64,000 bases of DNA from Bacteroidota bacterium (GTDB lineage Bacteria > Bacteroidota > Bacteroidia > Flavobacteriales > Weeksellaceae), in NCBI GenBank assembly GCA_023399595.1, contig JAEWOR010000012.1:1-64000 (forward strand), written 5' to 3'. The first letter of the stretch is position 1, and each line of letters starts with the position of its first letter. Positions 34,465 through 43,789 of this stretch are shown here, one piece after another. The translations under genes and the position numbers were made by a program. Below the pieces are notes generated by a model. It ran no database searches, was not told the origin of the DNA, and saw only the letters and a list, made by a program, of their open reading frames with translations.

Positions 34465-34472
34465 TACTTTTG
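34465..34472 (+). promoter_or_regulatory. -7 promoter element immediately before the MFS start
   Basis: TACTTTTG matches TAnnTTTG exactly and ends 4 nt before the ATG at 34477. With a usual distance of about 6-7 nt to the transcription start, the mRNA would begin at or near the A of the ATG, i.e. be leaderless. Confidence 0.45.
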
Positions 34473-34476
34473 TGGG

Positions 34477-35712
34477 ATGCTTAGTTTACAACCGTTACAA
34501 ACCCTTCGCATCACCGAATTTAGAAACCTCCTTTCTGGAAGGTTTTTTATCGTTTTAGCCTTTAGAATGTTGGCAACCCTCCTCGGTTGGTGGGTGTATC
34601 AACTTACAAAAGATCCGTTTTCTATTGGTTTAATTGGTCTTTCAGAAGTTATTCCCGCAGTGAGTTGCGCTTTATATGCAGGACATATTATTGATATGAA
34701 TGAAAAGAAAAAACTTCTTCTCATTTGTAATTTTGCGTATGTTATTCTTATCAGCTTATTGTTAATTCCTGGATTTATGGGAAATCAACTCCATTTTTCT
34801 GGCCATGAAATTACTTATTACATCTATGGAATTATTTTTCTTACGGGAATTTCCAGGGCTTTTTTAGGTCCCATTGCTCCTTCCATGATTCCTAAAATAG
34901 TTTCTAAAGATAATTTACCAAGCGCCATTACTCTTAACCAGGCTACTTTTCTTACTTCTTCAGTTTGCGGACATGCTTTGGGCGGAATCCTCATTGCTTT
35001 AATAGACATCAATTGGACACTCGTTGTAATTATAGGATTTTTACTCTTAGCTTCTTTATTTTTCATACAACTCAAACCTCAATATTCAGAAAATAAAAAA
35101 GGAGAAATAAAAGTCTGGGAAAGTATGAAGGAAGGTATTGTGTACATCTATAAAACCAAAGAAATTTTAGGAGCAGCATGTTTGGATATGTTTGCCGTAC
35201 TTTTTGGGGGAGCCGTTGCCATGATTCCTGTTTTTGCAACCGACATTTTAAAAGTAGGTGCCGAAGGTTTTGGCCTTCTGAATGCCGCAGCGGATATTGG
35301 CTCCATGTGTGTTATTTTATTTTTATCGGTTGCTCCACTAAAGAGAAATCAAGGGAAAATTTTACTTTTTGCCGTGACAGGTTTTGGATTATGTATCATA
35401 GGTTTTGGAGTTTCTAAATTGTATTGGCTGTCTTTTCTGCTTTTAGTAATTAGTGGAATGCTCGATGGAATTTCTGTTGTGATTAGAGGAACTATTGTTC
35501 AATTAAAAACTCCAGATTATATTCGAGGAAGAGTATTAAGTGTTAATTCTATTTTCATTATGTCTAGTAACGAGATGGGACAATTTGAAAGTGGATTGAT
35601 GGCGAGATGGATTGGAGTAGTAAAATCCGTAATTATAGGTGGAAGTTTAACTGTTCTCACAGCAATAATTATTGGTTCATCTAATAAAAAACTTAGAAAA
35701 ATGCAGTACTAA
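34477..35712 (+). CDS. MFS transporter, EntS-like exporter
   Basis: A 411-aa major facilitator of the MFS_3 group (EntS-like). The N-terminus ITEFRNLLSGRFFIVLAFRMLATLLGWWVYQLTKDPFSIGLIGLSEVIP is the family start; DMNEKKKLLL near 73 is the loop 2-3 motif. Twelve membrane helices fit the length. IRGTIVQLKTPDYIRGRVLSVNSIF near 335 is the conserved C-terminal block of the group. Relatives export siderophores or drugs. The start lies only 4 nt after a perfect -7 element, so the message may be leaderless. Substrate is unknown. Confidence 0.9.
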   Translation: MLSLQPLQTLRITEFRNLLSGRFFIVLAFRMLATLLGWWVYQLTKDPFSIGLIGLSEVIPAVSCALYAGHIIDMNEKKKLLLICNFAYVILISLLLIPGFMGNQLHFSGHEITYYIYGIIFLTGISRAFLGPIAPSMIPKIVSKDNLPSAITLNQATFLTSSVCGHALGGILIALIDINWTLVVIIGFLLLASLFFIQLKPQYSENKKGEIKVWESMKEGIVYIYKTKEILGAACLDMFAVLFGGAVAMIPVFATDILKVGAEGFGLLNAAADIGSMCVILFLSVAPLKRNQGKILLFAVTGFGLCIIGFGVSKLYWLSFLLLVISGMLDGISVVIRGTIVQLKTPDYIRGRVLSVNSIFIMSSNEMGQFESGLMARWIGVVKSVIIGGSLTVLTAIIIGSSNKKLRKMQY

Positions 35713-35789
35713 ATCAAATAAATTTTATTCTTTACACAACTAAAATTTAAAATTCAACAATAATCATCAATAAAAAGAAAAAAAATAAT

Positions 35790-35797
35790 TATTTTTG
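35790..35797 (+). promoter_or_regulatory. -7 promoter element of the T9SS type B gene
   Basis: TATTTTTG matches TAnnTTTG and lies 26 nt before the ATG at 35824; no TTG -33 found at standard spacing. Confidence 0.4.
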
Positions 35798-35823
35798 TCA
35801 AGAATCCTTAACATTGATTTGCA

Positions 35824-37896
35824 ATGAAAAAATTTTTACTCACTTTCATTTTCGCTATTTTTAGTTCAACCGTTTTTGCGCAGTCAGACTGTCAATCAGC
35901 TATTAATATTTGTGGAAATTCGAATATATCTTACACCCCTTCAGACCATGGAGCAATCAATGAGCCTTTGCAAGGCTGTGTAAGTACAGAGCACTTTACG
36001 GTATGGTATAGTTTTACCGTAGCCACATCTGGAACATTGACTTTTGTTATTGATCCAAATCTTTTTTCAGATGATTACGACTGGACTTTATTTGGACCAA
36101 ATGTAACATGTGCCAATAAAGGAAACCCAATACGTTGTAATTACTCTGGAGCCGATGGTCCTACTGGACTTAATATGACGAGTACCATTTTATCTGGTAC
36201 CGCAGGAGATCCTCCTTTCTGTAGATACTTAGATGTAATTGCTGGAGAAACCTATTATTTAATGATTGACAACTTCTCTAGATCCACCAATGGATTTAGC
36301 TTAAATTGGGGAGGTACTGCTAGTCTTGCGTCTCCATTTAACGATCCTCAAATTCAACCCAACCCATTTATTCCTCCTGGAATACCTGCTGCAAACCCTA
36401 ACGACCCTAGAATTGTGCAACTATGTGATGTTACTACAGAATTTAACTTCAGTTCACTTTCTGCTGGAATTATTAACAACAACCCAAATTTCTACATAAA
36501 ATACTTCAGAACAACTAATGATGCATTAGCTGATGTTAACCCTATTGTTGCGCCTATTTTAATCAATACTACAGATACTTATTTTTATGTAGTGCGATAT
36601 GCAGATCCATTAAACCCAGACAACCCTGCAAACAGATGTTCCAATATTGGATCTTTTAAATTTCAGGATATAAGCATTACTACCAACGATGCTACCCTTA
36701 CAGAATGTAACAATAATGGCGCAGGAGTTGCTCTTTATAATCTTACTGCAGCAAATGTTATTGCACCAGATCCTACTTATACTTATAACTATTATCCTAC
36801 GCTTGCAGACGCAAATGCTGGGACCAATGAAATAACAACACCAACTGCTTATACTTCAGCAACGGGAGATGTTTTCGTAAAAGTAACTACTCAGTTAGGA
36901 TGTTGGGATATTGCAAAAATCACTTTAAGATTCCATCCTTTATTTACCGTTAATGATGCAACACTTAGATCGTGCTATTTAGAAGCAAATCCTTCTACTG
37001 CGTTATTTAATCTTACTACAGCGAATATAACTGCAGGAGGTGGAGTTTTAACCAAAAAATATTACCCTTCTATAACAGACGCAATAAATAGCACAAATGA
37101 AATATTAACTCCTGATAATTACATCTCTCCAAACGGAATGATTTTCATAAAAGCAAGCAACAATCAAGGTTGTTATATGATTGCTAAAGTGACATTAATT
37201 GTTTTACCTCCCGTGAAATCTACTGTATTACAAGATAAAACAATTTGTATTGAAGATAAAACGACTCTTGATGCTGGACCAGGATTTGCAGCTTATGAAT
37301 GGAGTACAGGTGCAACCACACAAAGCATTACAGACGTTAGCGTTGGAACCTATTGGGTAAAACTAAAAACAGGAGAATGTTTCACTACACAAAATGTGAC
37401 TGTTTATCCTGCAGGATCGCCAGTAATTTCTAATATTGATATTAATGGTAAAACCATCACTGTAAACGTAAATGGCGGAAACCCTCCTTACAAATACTCA
37501 ATTGATAATATTACATGGCAAGATTCCAATGTTTTTGAAAATTTAAATAGAGGCGAAGTTACAGTTTACGTTAAGGACTCTTATGATTGTACACCAATTC
37601 AAGTGACCGTTACTATTCCAAATATTATTAATGTAATTACACCTAATGGAGATGGTATAAATGATGTGATTGACTATTCAGCTCTAGGAATGAAAGACAA
37701 CTTAATATTTAATATTTACGATAGATATGGAGTAAAAATTCACCAAGCTGACAAAACCAATGGTTACAAATGGAATGGAACAATTGCAGGTAAACAAATA
37801 AGCACTGGCACGTACTGGTATTCTGTAACTTGGAACGAAAAAGACAAAACTTCAATAAAATATTCTGGTTGGATAGTGGTGAAAAATAGAGAATAA
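35824..37896 (+). CDS. T9SS type B sorted surface protein (paralogue 1)
   Basis: A 690-aa secreted protein. Signal peptide FLLTFIFAIFSSTVFAQ. The first 170 residues (CQSAINICGNSNISYTPSDHG ... YLMIDNFSRSTNGFSLNWGG) form a CUB-like or lectin-like head with paired cysteines. The middle has repeated modules with NNNGAG, KYYPS and cysteine-containing turns. An Ig-like domain near 530 precedes the type B sorting domain (VITPNGDGINDVIDY, FNIYDRYGVKIH, TGTYWYSVTW), typical of gliding/adhesion proteins delivered by T9SS. It is about half-identical to the next gene, its tandem paralogue, and ends in a hairpin terminator. Confidence 0.9.
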   Translation: MKKFLLTFIFAIFSSTVFAQSDCQSAINICGNSNISYTPSDHGAINEPLQGCVSTEHFTVWYSFTVATSGTLTFVIDPNLFSDDYDWTLFGPNVTCANKGNPIRCNYSGADGPTGLNMTSTILSGTAGDPPFCRYLDVIAGETYYLMIDNFSRSTNGFSLNWGGTASLASPFNDPQIQPNPFIPPGIPAANPNDPRIVQLCDVTTEFNFSSLSAGIINNNPNFYIKYFRTTNDALADVNPIVAPILINTTDTYFYVVRYADPLNPDNPANRCSNIGSFKFQDISITTNDATLTECNNNGAGVALYNLTAANVIAPDPTYTYNYYPTLADANAGTNEITTPTAYTSATGDVFVKVTTQLGCWDIAKITLRFHPLFTVNDATLRSCYLEANPSTALFNLTTANITAGGGVLTKKYYPSITDAINSTNEILTPDNYISPNGMIFIKASNNQGCYMIAKVTLIVLPPVKSTVLQDKTICIEDKTTLDAGPGFAAYEWSTGATTQSITDVSVGTYWVKLKTGECFTTQNVTVYPAGSPVISNIDINGKTITVNVNGGNPPYKYSIDNITWQDSNVFENLNRGEVTVYVKDSYDCTPIQVTVTIPNIINVITPNGDGINDVIDYSALGMKDNLIFNIYDRYGVKIHQADKTNGYKWNGTIAGKQISTGTYWYSVTWNEKDKTSIKYSGWIVVKNRE

Positions 37897-37914
37897 CTAT
37901 TAACCAACATTACT

Positions 37915-37948
37915 AAAAAACATCTCCTTTTTAGGAGGTGTTTTTTTT
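37915..37948 (+). terminator. Rho-independent terminator
   Basis: CATCTCC (37921-37927) pairs with GGAGGTG (37934-37940), one G-T wobble, 6-nt loop, flanked by A6 and T8. It separates the two T9SS type B genes, so each is its own transcript. Confidence 0.85.
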
Positions 37949-38051
37949 ATAATAAACGGAATACTTCTCATAGAATAAAAAGGAAAAACGACATGAAATA
38001 ATTACCTAAATTCCGATAATTTTAATAAATTTGTTACAAATAGATTTTTTT

Positions 38052-40130
38052 ATGAAAAAAATATTACTTTTTTTAACAATTCTGATTTATGGTCTGCATT
38101 ACTCTCAGTCAGACTGTATCTCCGCAATTCCTGTTTGTGGGAATTCAGATATCTCTTATAACCCGAGTAATCACGGAACAATTGCTGAGCAGACTTCAGG
38201 AAGTTGCTTAGGCATGGAAAACTATTCCGTTTGGTATGTTTTTACTGCAGCATCTACTGGTACAATTGAATTTACAATAACCCCAAACACAGTTCCAAAT
38301 GTCAACCATTATGATTATGATTTCGCAGTGTATGGACCAGACATCGATTGTACTACTTGGGATTTCGGCAATGCTATCAAATGTAATTACTCAGGTGCAA
38401 ATGGACCTACTGGTTTAAGTGCAACTATTACAGGATCACAGTGGGAAACACCTTTAAATGTTACCGCAGGACAAACCTATTATTTGCTTATCGACAACTA
38501 CATTCCTAGTAATCCTTATGGGTTTTCATTAACTTGGGGAGGTACGGCAACGTTAACATCTGCTTTTGATAACCCTGCTCTTTCACCAAATCCGTTTATT
38601 ACTCCTGGTGTTCCAGCAGCCAACCCTAATGATCCTAATGAAATTTTACATTGCTCTTTACCAACAATGTTCGATTTTAGCACACTTACTACAGGGATTA
38701 TAAATGGTAATCAAAACTTTACAATTACTTATCATTTAACTAGTAATGATGCTATTTCTGGAGCCAATCCTGTAACGACTCCAATTATGGTAAATGGAAC
38801 TGACATTTACTACTATAGATTAAAATATGAAAACCTTGCTGATCCAAGTAATGCCGCTAATGGTTGCTTCAAAGTAGGAAAATTCAAATTTAGACAAGGA
38901 AATATTGTTGGTTTAGATGATACTATTTATGCTTGTAATAATAATGGAGCAGGAACTGGTATGTTTAATTTAACTAACGCCAATGTATTTGGAGACCCAA
39001 ATATTAATAAAAAATACTACCCGTCTCTAAACGATTTAAACCAAGGAACTAATGAAATATTAAATCCTGCTACTTATGTCTCTACAGCACCAAAAGATGT
39101 TTTTGTAAAACTAACAACTGCCGAAGGATGTACAGCTAACGCAACCATTCATTTAGAATTCTATCCTGTTGTTACACTAAACCCAGTAACTTTAGAGTCT
39201 TGTTTCATTGAATCTAATCCTACAACAGCGACATTTGATTTAACCCAAGCTAATATTACTTCTCAAACCGGACCTTTTACTAAAAAATATTATCCTACTC
39301 TAAACAATGCTAATAACGGAACTAATGAAATCGTGAATCCTGGTGCTTATGTAACAGTGAGCGGTGAGGTATATGTGAAGGTTATTAATGATAATAACTG
39401 TTATGCCATTACTAAAATAACTTTAAAGGTTCTACCTCCAAAAACATCAAGTGTTTTAAAAGACCAATATATTTGTATTGATGGAAGAACTACTCTAGAT
39501 GCAGGAGCTGGTTTTGATGGCTATGAATGGAGCACAGGAGCAACAACACAATCTATCTCAGGCGTTAGTGTGGGCGCATATTGGGTAAAATTAAAAACAG
39601 GATTCTGTTACACACTTCAAAAAGTAAATGTTTATACAAACGAGCAACCAGTTGTAACTGGTGTTGAGATTAAAAACAATACCATTACTGTAAATGTTAC
39701 TGGAGGAACAGCTCCTTACCAATATTCAATTGATGGAGTAAACTGGCAAGATTCTAATACATTTAATGGATTACCTAGAGGTGAAACAACAATTTATGTA
39801 AAAGACAACAATAATTGTCAGCCCATTCACATTACAATTACAGTTCCTAATTTGGTAAATGCAATTACTCCAAATGGTGATAATGTAAACGATTATTTAG
39901 ATTATTCAGCATTATCTATGAAGAAAAATCTTAAATTCGAGATTTATAATCGTTATGGAAATAAAGTATTTACAGGCGAAAAATTCAACAATTACCGTTG
40001 GGATGGTAAACATTACGATAAAAAACTAATTACAGGAACGTATTGGTATACTATTACATGGAATGAGAATGATTCCGCGAATACATTTGTAAAATATAAC
40101 GGTTGGATACTTATTAAAAATAAAGAATAA
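38052..40130 (+). CDS. T9SS type B sorted surface protein (paralogue 2)
   Basis: The tandem paralogue of the preceding gene. ATG at 38052 gives a clean signal peptide (KKILLFLTILIYGLHYSQSDC); the frame extends to a TTG at 38031, rejected because that would place polar residues before the signal. The product (692 aa) repeats the layout: cysteine-rich head with CGNSDISYNPSNHG, NCNYSGANGPTG, central KYYP.. modules, DQYICIDGRTTLDAG, Ig-like part and the type B sorting domain (AITPNGDNVNDYLDYS, FEIYNRYGNKVF, TGTYWYTITW). Differences concentrate in the middle modules, consistent with divergence of binding after duplication. Confidence 0.9.
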   Translation: MKKILLFLTILIYGLHYSQSDCISAIPVCGNSDISYNPSNHGTIAEQTSGSCLGMENYSVWYVFTAASTGTIEFTITPNTVPNVNHYDYDFAVYGPDIDCTTWDFGNAIKCNYSGANGPTGLSATITGSQWETPLNVTAGQTYYLLIDNYIPSNPYGFSLTWGGTATLTSAFDNPALSPNPFITPGVPAANPNDPNEILHCSLPTMFDFSTLTTGIINGNQNFTITYHLTSNDAISGANPVTTPIMVNGTDIYYYRLKYENLADPSNAANGCFKVGKFKFRQGNIVGLDDTIYACNNNGAGTGMFNLTNANVFGDPNINKKYYPSLNDLNQGTNEILNPATYVSTAPKDVFVKLTTAEGCTANATIHLEFYPVVTLNPVTLESCFIESNPTTATFDLTQANITSQTGPFTKKYYPTLNNANNGTNEIVNPGAYVTVSGEVYVKVINDNNCYAITKITLKVLPPKTSSVLKDQYICIDGRTTLDAGAGFDGYEWSTGATTQSISGVSVGAYWVKLKTGFCYTLQKVNVYTNEQPVVTGVEIKNNTITVNVTGGTAPYQYSIDGVNWQDSNTFNGLPRGETTIYVKDNNNCQPIHITITVPNLVNAITPNGDNVNDYLDYSALSMKKNLKFEIYNRYGNKVFTGEKFNNYRWDGKHYDKKLITGTYWYTITWNENDSANTFVKYNGWILIKNKE

Positions 40131-40151
40131 TTCAACTGAAAACACTTCAAT

Positions 40152-40181
40152 AAAAAAAGACTCCAATTGGAGTCTTTTTTT
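40152..40181. terminator. Bidirectional terminator
   Basis: A7, then the perfect palindrome GACTCCAATTGGAGTC (40159-40174), then T7. Serves both the T9SS gene (plus) and the HAD phosphatase gene (minus), which converge here. Confidence 0.88.
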
Positions 40182-40186
40182 GTTCT

Positions 40187-40882
40187 TTATAAATAATTCT
40201 TTACTTCAATGAGTTTATCAGCTACTTTGAGATTTCCCTGAGAGACATCATTATTTAAAGCATTAAAAAAAATAACATCCATCCCGAAAGATTGAGCACC
40301 TTCTACATCTGCAATCCAATCATCCCCTATTAAAATACTTTTATCTTTATCTGCATTCGCAAGCTGAACCGAATACTGGAAAATCTGTGGATTAGGCTTT
40401 CTCACCCCTATAGAATCTGCGCTTGTAATAGTTTCAAAATAGGGTGCAATGCCAGATAATTGACATTTCCTCTCTGTAACTTCTTGAAAACCGTTAGAAA
40501 TAATATGCATGGTGTAGTTTTTAGATTTCAAATATTCTAAGAGATCTTTTGCTCCCTCCACCAAATAATTAAACTGTAAGATTTTATCTAAAAAATGATT
40601 TTCAAAGTGCATCGATAATTCTTCATCATCCACTCCAAAATGTAAAAAAGCATCATAAAAACGATGTTTCCTCAAATATTCTTTATCAATAAAACCATCT
40701 CTAATTTCCTCCCAAAGTCTTTCATTAATTTCATGGTATTTTTCATGAAAATCCTCGAAATCTATAGAGAATTTCTCCTCAATATTATTCTTTTCAAAAA
40801 GATCTTTAATGGTTAAATAAGCGTTTCTACGGTGATCCCAAAGTGTATTATCGAGATCAAAAAAAATGTGCTGAATTTTCAT
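40187..40882 (-). CDS. HAD-superfamily YjjG-type nucleotidase
   Basis: A cytoplasmic HAD phosphatase of the YjjG family, which removes phosphate from pyrimidine (including non-canonical) nucleoside monophosphates. Motif I is FFDLDNTLWDH near residue 7 (nucleophile and acid aspartates), motif II is HIISNGFQEVTERK near 113, motif III/IV includes RKPNPQIFQ near 146 and LIGDDWIADVEGA near 171. The cap domain lies between 15 and 85. ATG at 40882 is chosen; the upstream GTG frame adds only MCC. 231 aa is normal. Confidence 0.92.
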   Translation of the reverse strand: MKIQHIFFDLDNTLWDHRRNAYLTIKDLFEKNNIEEKFSIDFEDFHEKYHEINERLWEEIRDGFIDKEYLRKHRFYDAFLHFGVDDEELSMHFENHFLDKILQFNYLVEGAKDLLEYLKSKNYTMHIISNGFQEVTERKCQLSGIAPYFETITSADSIGVRKPNPQIFQYSVQLANADKDKSILIGDDWIADVEGAQSFGMDVIFFNALNNDVSQGNLKVADKLIEVKNYL

Positions 40883-40918
40883 ACAGCACAAATTTAAGGA
40901 AATTTTATTTTCAAATTT

Positions 40919-41053
40919 TTAGTTCTTGTTAACAATAACTTTATGGGTTTTGGTTTTTACTATTTCTATACCTTTTGAAAAATTTAATAAAAACTGTATG
41001 GTTTCTTTTTTAGGGTTCAACGTTTTTGTGTTTAAAGAATCAATTTTTTTCAT
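40919..41053 (-). CDS. Small conserved-type basic ORF, 44 aa
   Basis: An open frame from ATG at 41053 to TAA ending at 40919 encodes 44 residues: a basic N-terminus, KKETIQFLLNFSKGIEIVKT in the middle and KVIVNKN at the end. It lies 41 nt downstream of the ECF sigma factor stop in the same direction, so it may be co-transcribed with it. The pattern 'PKxETIxFLLNFSK' is one I associate with very small flavobacterial proteins, but this is memory only. No function can be offered. Confidence 0.6.
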   Translation of the reverse strand: MKKIDSLNTKTLNPKKETIQFLLNFSKGIEIVKTKTHKVIVNKN

Positions 41054-41094
41054 GTGCTAATTGTTTCTTTAATAACGGTGAAAAAAATAAAATA

Positions 41095-41685
41095 TTATCT
41101 TGTTAATATAATATTTTTTTCTTCCATAATTTTTCTAAGATTAATAAGAGCATATCGAACACGCCCTAACGTAGTATTAATGGATGTTTCGGTATGGTCT
41201 GCAATTTCTTTAAAACTTAAACCATCGAAAAACCTGAGTTTTATCACCTCTAATTGGTTTTCTGGAAGATACTCCAAAATCTTCATCAGATCCTGATTAA
41301 TCTGTAATGTTACCAATTCATCTTCTATATTCTCTGAAGGTTCTCTTAGAAGGTCGAAAATGGAATATTCGTCATTATCAAAAGTAGTTTCTGAAACTTT
41401 AAAGTTTTTGGATTTGGCTCTGAAATAATCGATGATAAGGTTATAAGCTATTCTTTTAGCCCACACTAGGAATTTTCCTTCTTCATTATAGTTCCCGTCT
41501 TTAAGGGTAACAATAATTTTCATAAAGGTGTCCTGAAAAATATCATTCGCCAAGTCATAATCATTCACTTTATAATAAATAAAGCTAAATAAATCTTGCT
41601 GGTAACGTTGGATGAGTAAAGATAGAGCGTCTTCGTTTCCATCTTTGTACTGTGTGATAAGTAAACTATCAGATTGTGCATTCAT
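41095..41685 (-). CDS. RNA polymerase sigma factor, ECF type
   Basis: A 196-aa sigma-70 family (ECF-like) factor. Region 2 is LIQRYQQDLFSFIYYKVNDYDLANDIFQDTFMKI (24-57) and WAKRIAYNLIIDYFRAKSK (72-90), promoter -10 binding. Region 4 is LPENQLEVIKLRFFDGLSFKEIADHTETSINTTLGRVRYALINLRKIM (140-186), the HTH that reads the -35 side. ATG at 41685 (MNAQSDSLL) is favoured over 41730. No anti-sigma gene is adjacent, suggesting an atypical, housekeeping-stress type such as the flavobacterial RpoE-like group. A 44-aa ORF follows. Confidence 0.92.
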   Translation of the reverse strand: MNAQSDSLLITQYKDGNEDALSLLIQRYQQDLFSFIYYKVNDYDLANDIFQDTFMKIIVTLKDGNYNEEGKFLVWAKRIAYNLIIDYFRAKSKNFKVSETTFDNDEYSIFDLLREPSENIEDELVTLQINQDLMKILEYLPENQLEVIKLRFFDGLSFKEIADHTETSINTTLGRVRYALINLRKIMEEKNIILTR

Positions 41686-41863
41686 AATTCTTAACTTCAG
41701 TTTTATCGCAGCATCACACCTGAAAATCAAGTCTGGAATTGATGTGTCGAAATAAATAAAAGTAGAATTTGCCTATAGTTTTCTATTTTGTATGTGGTAA
41801 ATATAATAAAAAAATTAATATTCAGTTAAAACTATTTAAACTTTAATAAAAATTTAAAAAAAA

Positions 41864-42352
41864 TCACTTTAGCATATCATGTATAAATACGGTTGGGATA
41901 TTAAGTGTGAAATTAATATTGATCCCTCTGAGTTCTTTTCCATTAATTCCAGAGTTCCCTATAGGAAAAGCGTAACCGCCCGTAAGATCTAAAATTCCAA
42001 ATAAACTAACACCAATTTTCGGAGCTAGATATTTATTGGTTCCTTCCGCTCCTAACAAAAAATAATAGGAATGATAAAAGTCTACATTTTTCTCAAAATT
42101 CAACAAAACATCCGCTTGTAATTTGGGCATAACAGCGAACTTAGAATTTGCAGAACCCATTAAGGCTGAACCTCCTAGCCTGTAAATAACATCATCGTTT
42201 TTCAAGAAAAGCAATTTACCTCCTACTTCTCCAAAACTTTGATTTTGATAAACGTAGCCCACGCTCACCATTTTATGCATGGTATATTGCGCATTCGCAA
42301 AAACTGAAAACAATAAAAAAGCTGCTAGAAAGTATATCTTTTGGTAATTCAT
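41864..42352 (-). CDS. Small outer-membrane-like exported protein
   Basis: From ATG 42352 the 162-aa product begins MNYQKIYFLAAFLLFSVFANAQ, a clear signal peptide. The mature part alternates polar and aromatic residues with several YxYxN or FxFxL strands (KMVSVGYVYQNQSFGEVGGKLLFL, VDFYHSYYFLLGAEGTNKYLAPKIGVSLFG), and ends GININFTLNIPTVFIHDMLK, as in small 8-strand beta-barrels. Function unknown. It lies downstream of metK and shares its direction, separated by a terminator hairpin. Confidence 0.75.
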   Translation of the reverse strand: MNYQKIYFLAAFLLFSVFANAQYTMHKMVSVGYVYQNQSFGEVGGKLLFLKNDDVIYRLGGSALMGSANSKFAVMPKLQADVLLNFEKNVDFYHSYYFLLGAEGTNKYLAPKIGVSLFGILDLTGGYAFPIGNSGINGKELRGININFTLNIPTVFIHDMLK

Positions 42353-42380
42353 AAATTGTAAGTAAAGCGTAAATTTAAAA

Positions 42381-42415
42381 AAAACTGCTTTATCTGAGTA
42401 AGACAAAGCAGTTTT
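42381..42415 (-). terminator. Terminator of metK
   Basis: AAAACTGCTTTATCT (42381-42395) pairs with AGACAAAGCAGTTTT (42401-42415), one mismatch, 5-nt loop. It starts 20 nt beyond the metK stop and lies ahead of the 162-aa exported-protein start. Confidence 0.8.
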
Positions 42416-42435
42416 AATATTTTTAAAAGGTAAAA

Positions 42436-43716
42436 TTACAGATTAAAAGCTTTTTTAATCTCATCTACTTTATCCAATTTCTCCCATGTAAAGAACTCTA
42501 AACCTTTTATAGTTTCTAAGCTTCCATCGAATTTTTTGAATGTTTTATCAGCCACATAATAATCTTTCCCCATATGACCGTAAGATGCAGTTTCTTGGTA
42601 AATAGGATTTCTAAGCTTTAAATTTTGCTCAATAGCATAAGGACGAAGATCGAAAATTTCTGAAACTTTTTTCGCGATTTCACCATCCGTTAAATCAACT
42701 TTTGAAGTTCCATAAGTATTAATGAACAATCCACAAGGTTCTGCAACACCAATAGCATAAGAAACCTGAACTAAAACCTCATCTGCAACACCTGCTGCCA
42801 CTAAGTTTTTAGCAATATGTCTTGTTGCATACGCTGCGCTTCTGTCTACTTTTGAAGGATCTTTTCCTGAAAATGCACCACCACCGTGAGCTCCTTTTCC
42901 ACCGTAAGTATCTACAATAATTTTTCTTCCTGTAAGACCAGTATCTCCGTGAGGACCACCAATTACAAACTTACCAGTTGGATTGATGTGATATTTAATC
43001 TGCTCGTTGAACAACTTTTTAATTTCCTCAGTCTGAGTAGCAACTACTTTAGGAATAACAATATTTTTAATATCCTCACGAATGGTATTCAACATTTCCT
43101 CTTCAGTTCCGAAATCATCATGTTGAGTAGAAACTACAATAGAATCAATTCTAATAGGTTTGTGATCATCAGAATACTCAATAGTAACCTGGCTTTTCGC
43201 ATCAGGACGCAAATAAGTAATCTCCTTGCCTTCTCTACGAATTGCAGAAAGTTCCTTAAGAATAGTATGGGCTAAATCTAACGCTAAAGGCATGTAGTTT
43301 GCGGTTTCATTAGTTGCATAACCAAACATCATCCCTTGATCTCCTGCTCCTTGCGAGTTGGCTTTTGTTTCGAAACTATCATCAGTAACAACTCTATCCA
43401 CACCTTGGTTTATATCTGCAGATTGCTCATGAATGGCAGAAATCACCCCACAAGAATCTCCGTTGAACATATATTCTCCTTTGGTATAACCAATACCGTT
43501 AATAACTTCTCTTGCAATGCTTTGAACATCCAAATACGCTTTTGATTTCACTTCACCTGCCAAAACAACTTGTCCAGTAGTTACAAGCGTTTCACAAGCT
43601 ACTTTAGAATCTCTATCAAAAGCTAAAAAATTATCAATAAGTGCGTCTGAGATTTGATCGGCAACTTTATCTGGATGCCCTTCTGAAACAGATTCAGATG
43701 TAAATAAATACGACAT
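42436..43716 (-). CDS. metK: S-adenosylmethionine synthetase
   Basis: Makes SAM from methionine and ATP, a cytoplasmic tetramer using Mg2+ and K+. Signatures: ESVSEGHPDKVADQISDALID (7-27) with the ATP-binding His, GAGDQGMMFGYATNE near 123, and the loop GGKGAHGGGAFSGKDPSKVDRSAAYATRH (262-293). 426 aa is the long flavobacterial form. The 5' leader carries a SAM-II-like riboswitch at 43790-43840 and a full Bacteroidota promoter at 43852-43883, so its expression is likely repressed when SAM is plentiful. Confidence 0.97.
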   Translation of the reverse strand: MSYLFTSESVSEGHPDKVADQISDALIDNFLAFDRDSKVACETLVTTGQVVLAGEVKSKAYLDVQSIAREVINGIGYTKGEYMFNGDSCGVISAIHEQSADINQGVDRVVTDDSFETKANSQGAGDQGMMFGYATNETANYMPLALDLAHTILKELSAIRREGKEITYLRPDAKSQVTIEYSDDHKPIRIDSIVVSTQHDDFGTEEEMLNTIREDIKNIVIPKVVATQTEEIKKLFNEQIKYHINPTGKFVIGGPHGDTGLTGRKIIVDTYGGKGAHGGGAFSGKDPSKVDRSAAYATRHIAKNLVAAGVADEVLVQVSYAIGVAEPCGLFINTYGTSKVDLTDGEIAKKVSEIFDLRPYAIEQNLKLRNPIYQETASYGHMGKDYYVADKTFKKFDGSLETIKGLEFFTWEKLDKVDEIKKAFNL

Positions 43717-43789
43717 AATTTTTTTTCTTTTTTGTAATTAAATTAAATGGAAGAAAATAAAGTCGAACGCAATCGGATATAAAAGAATA

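Noticed and set aside
42886..43275. A 129-codon plus-strand frame inside metK
   Set aside because: It is antisense to the SAM synthetase core and its sequence reads as low-complexity reverse complement of conserved motifs.
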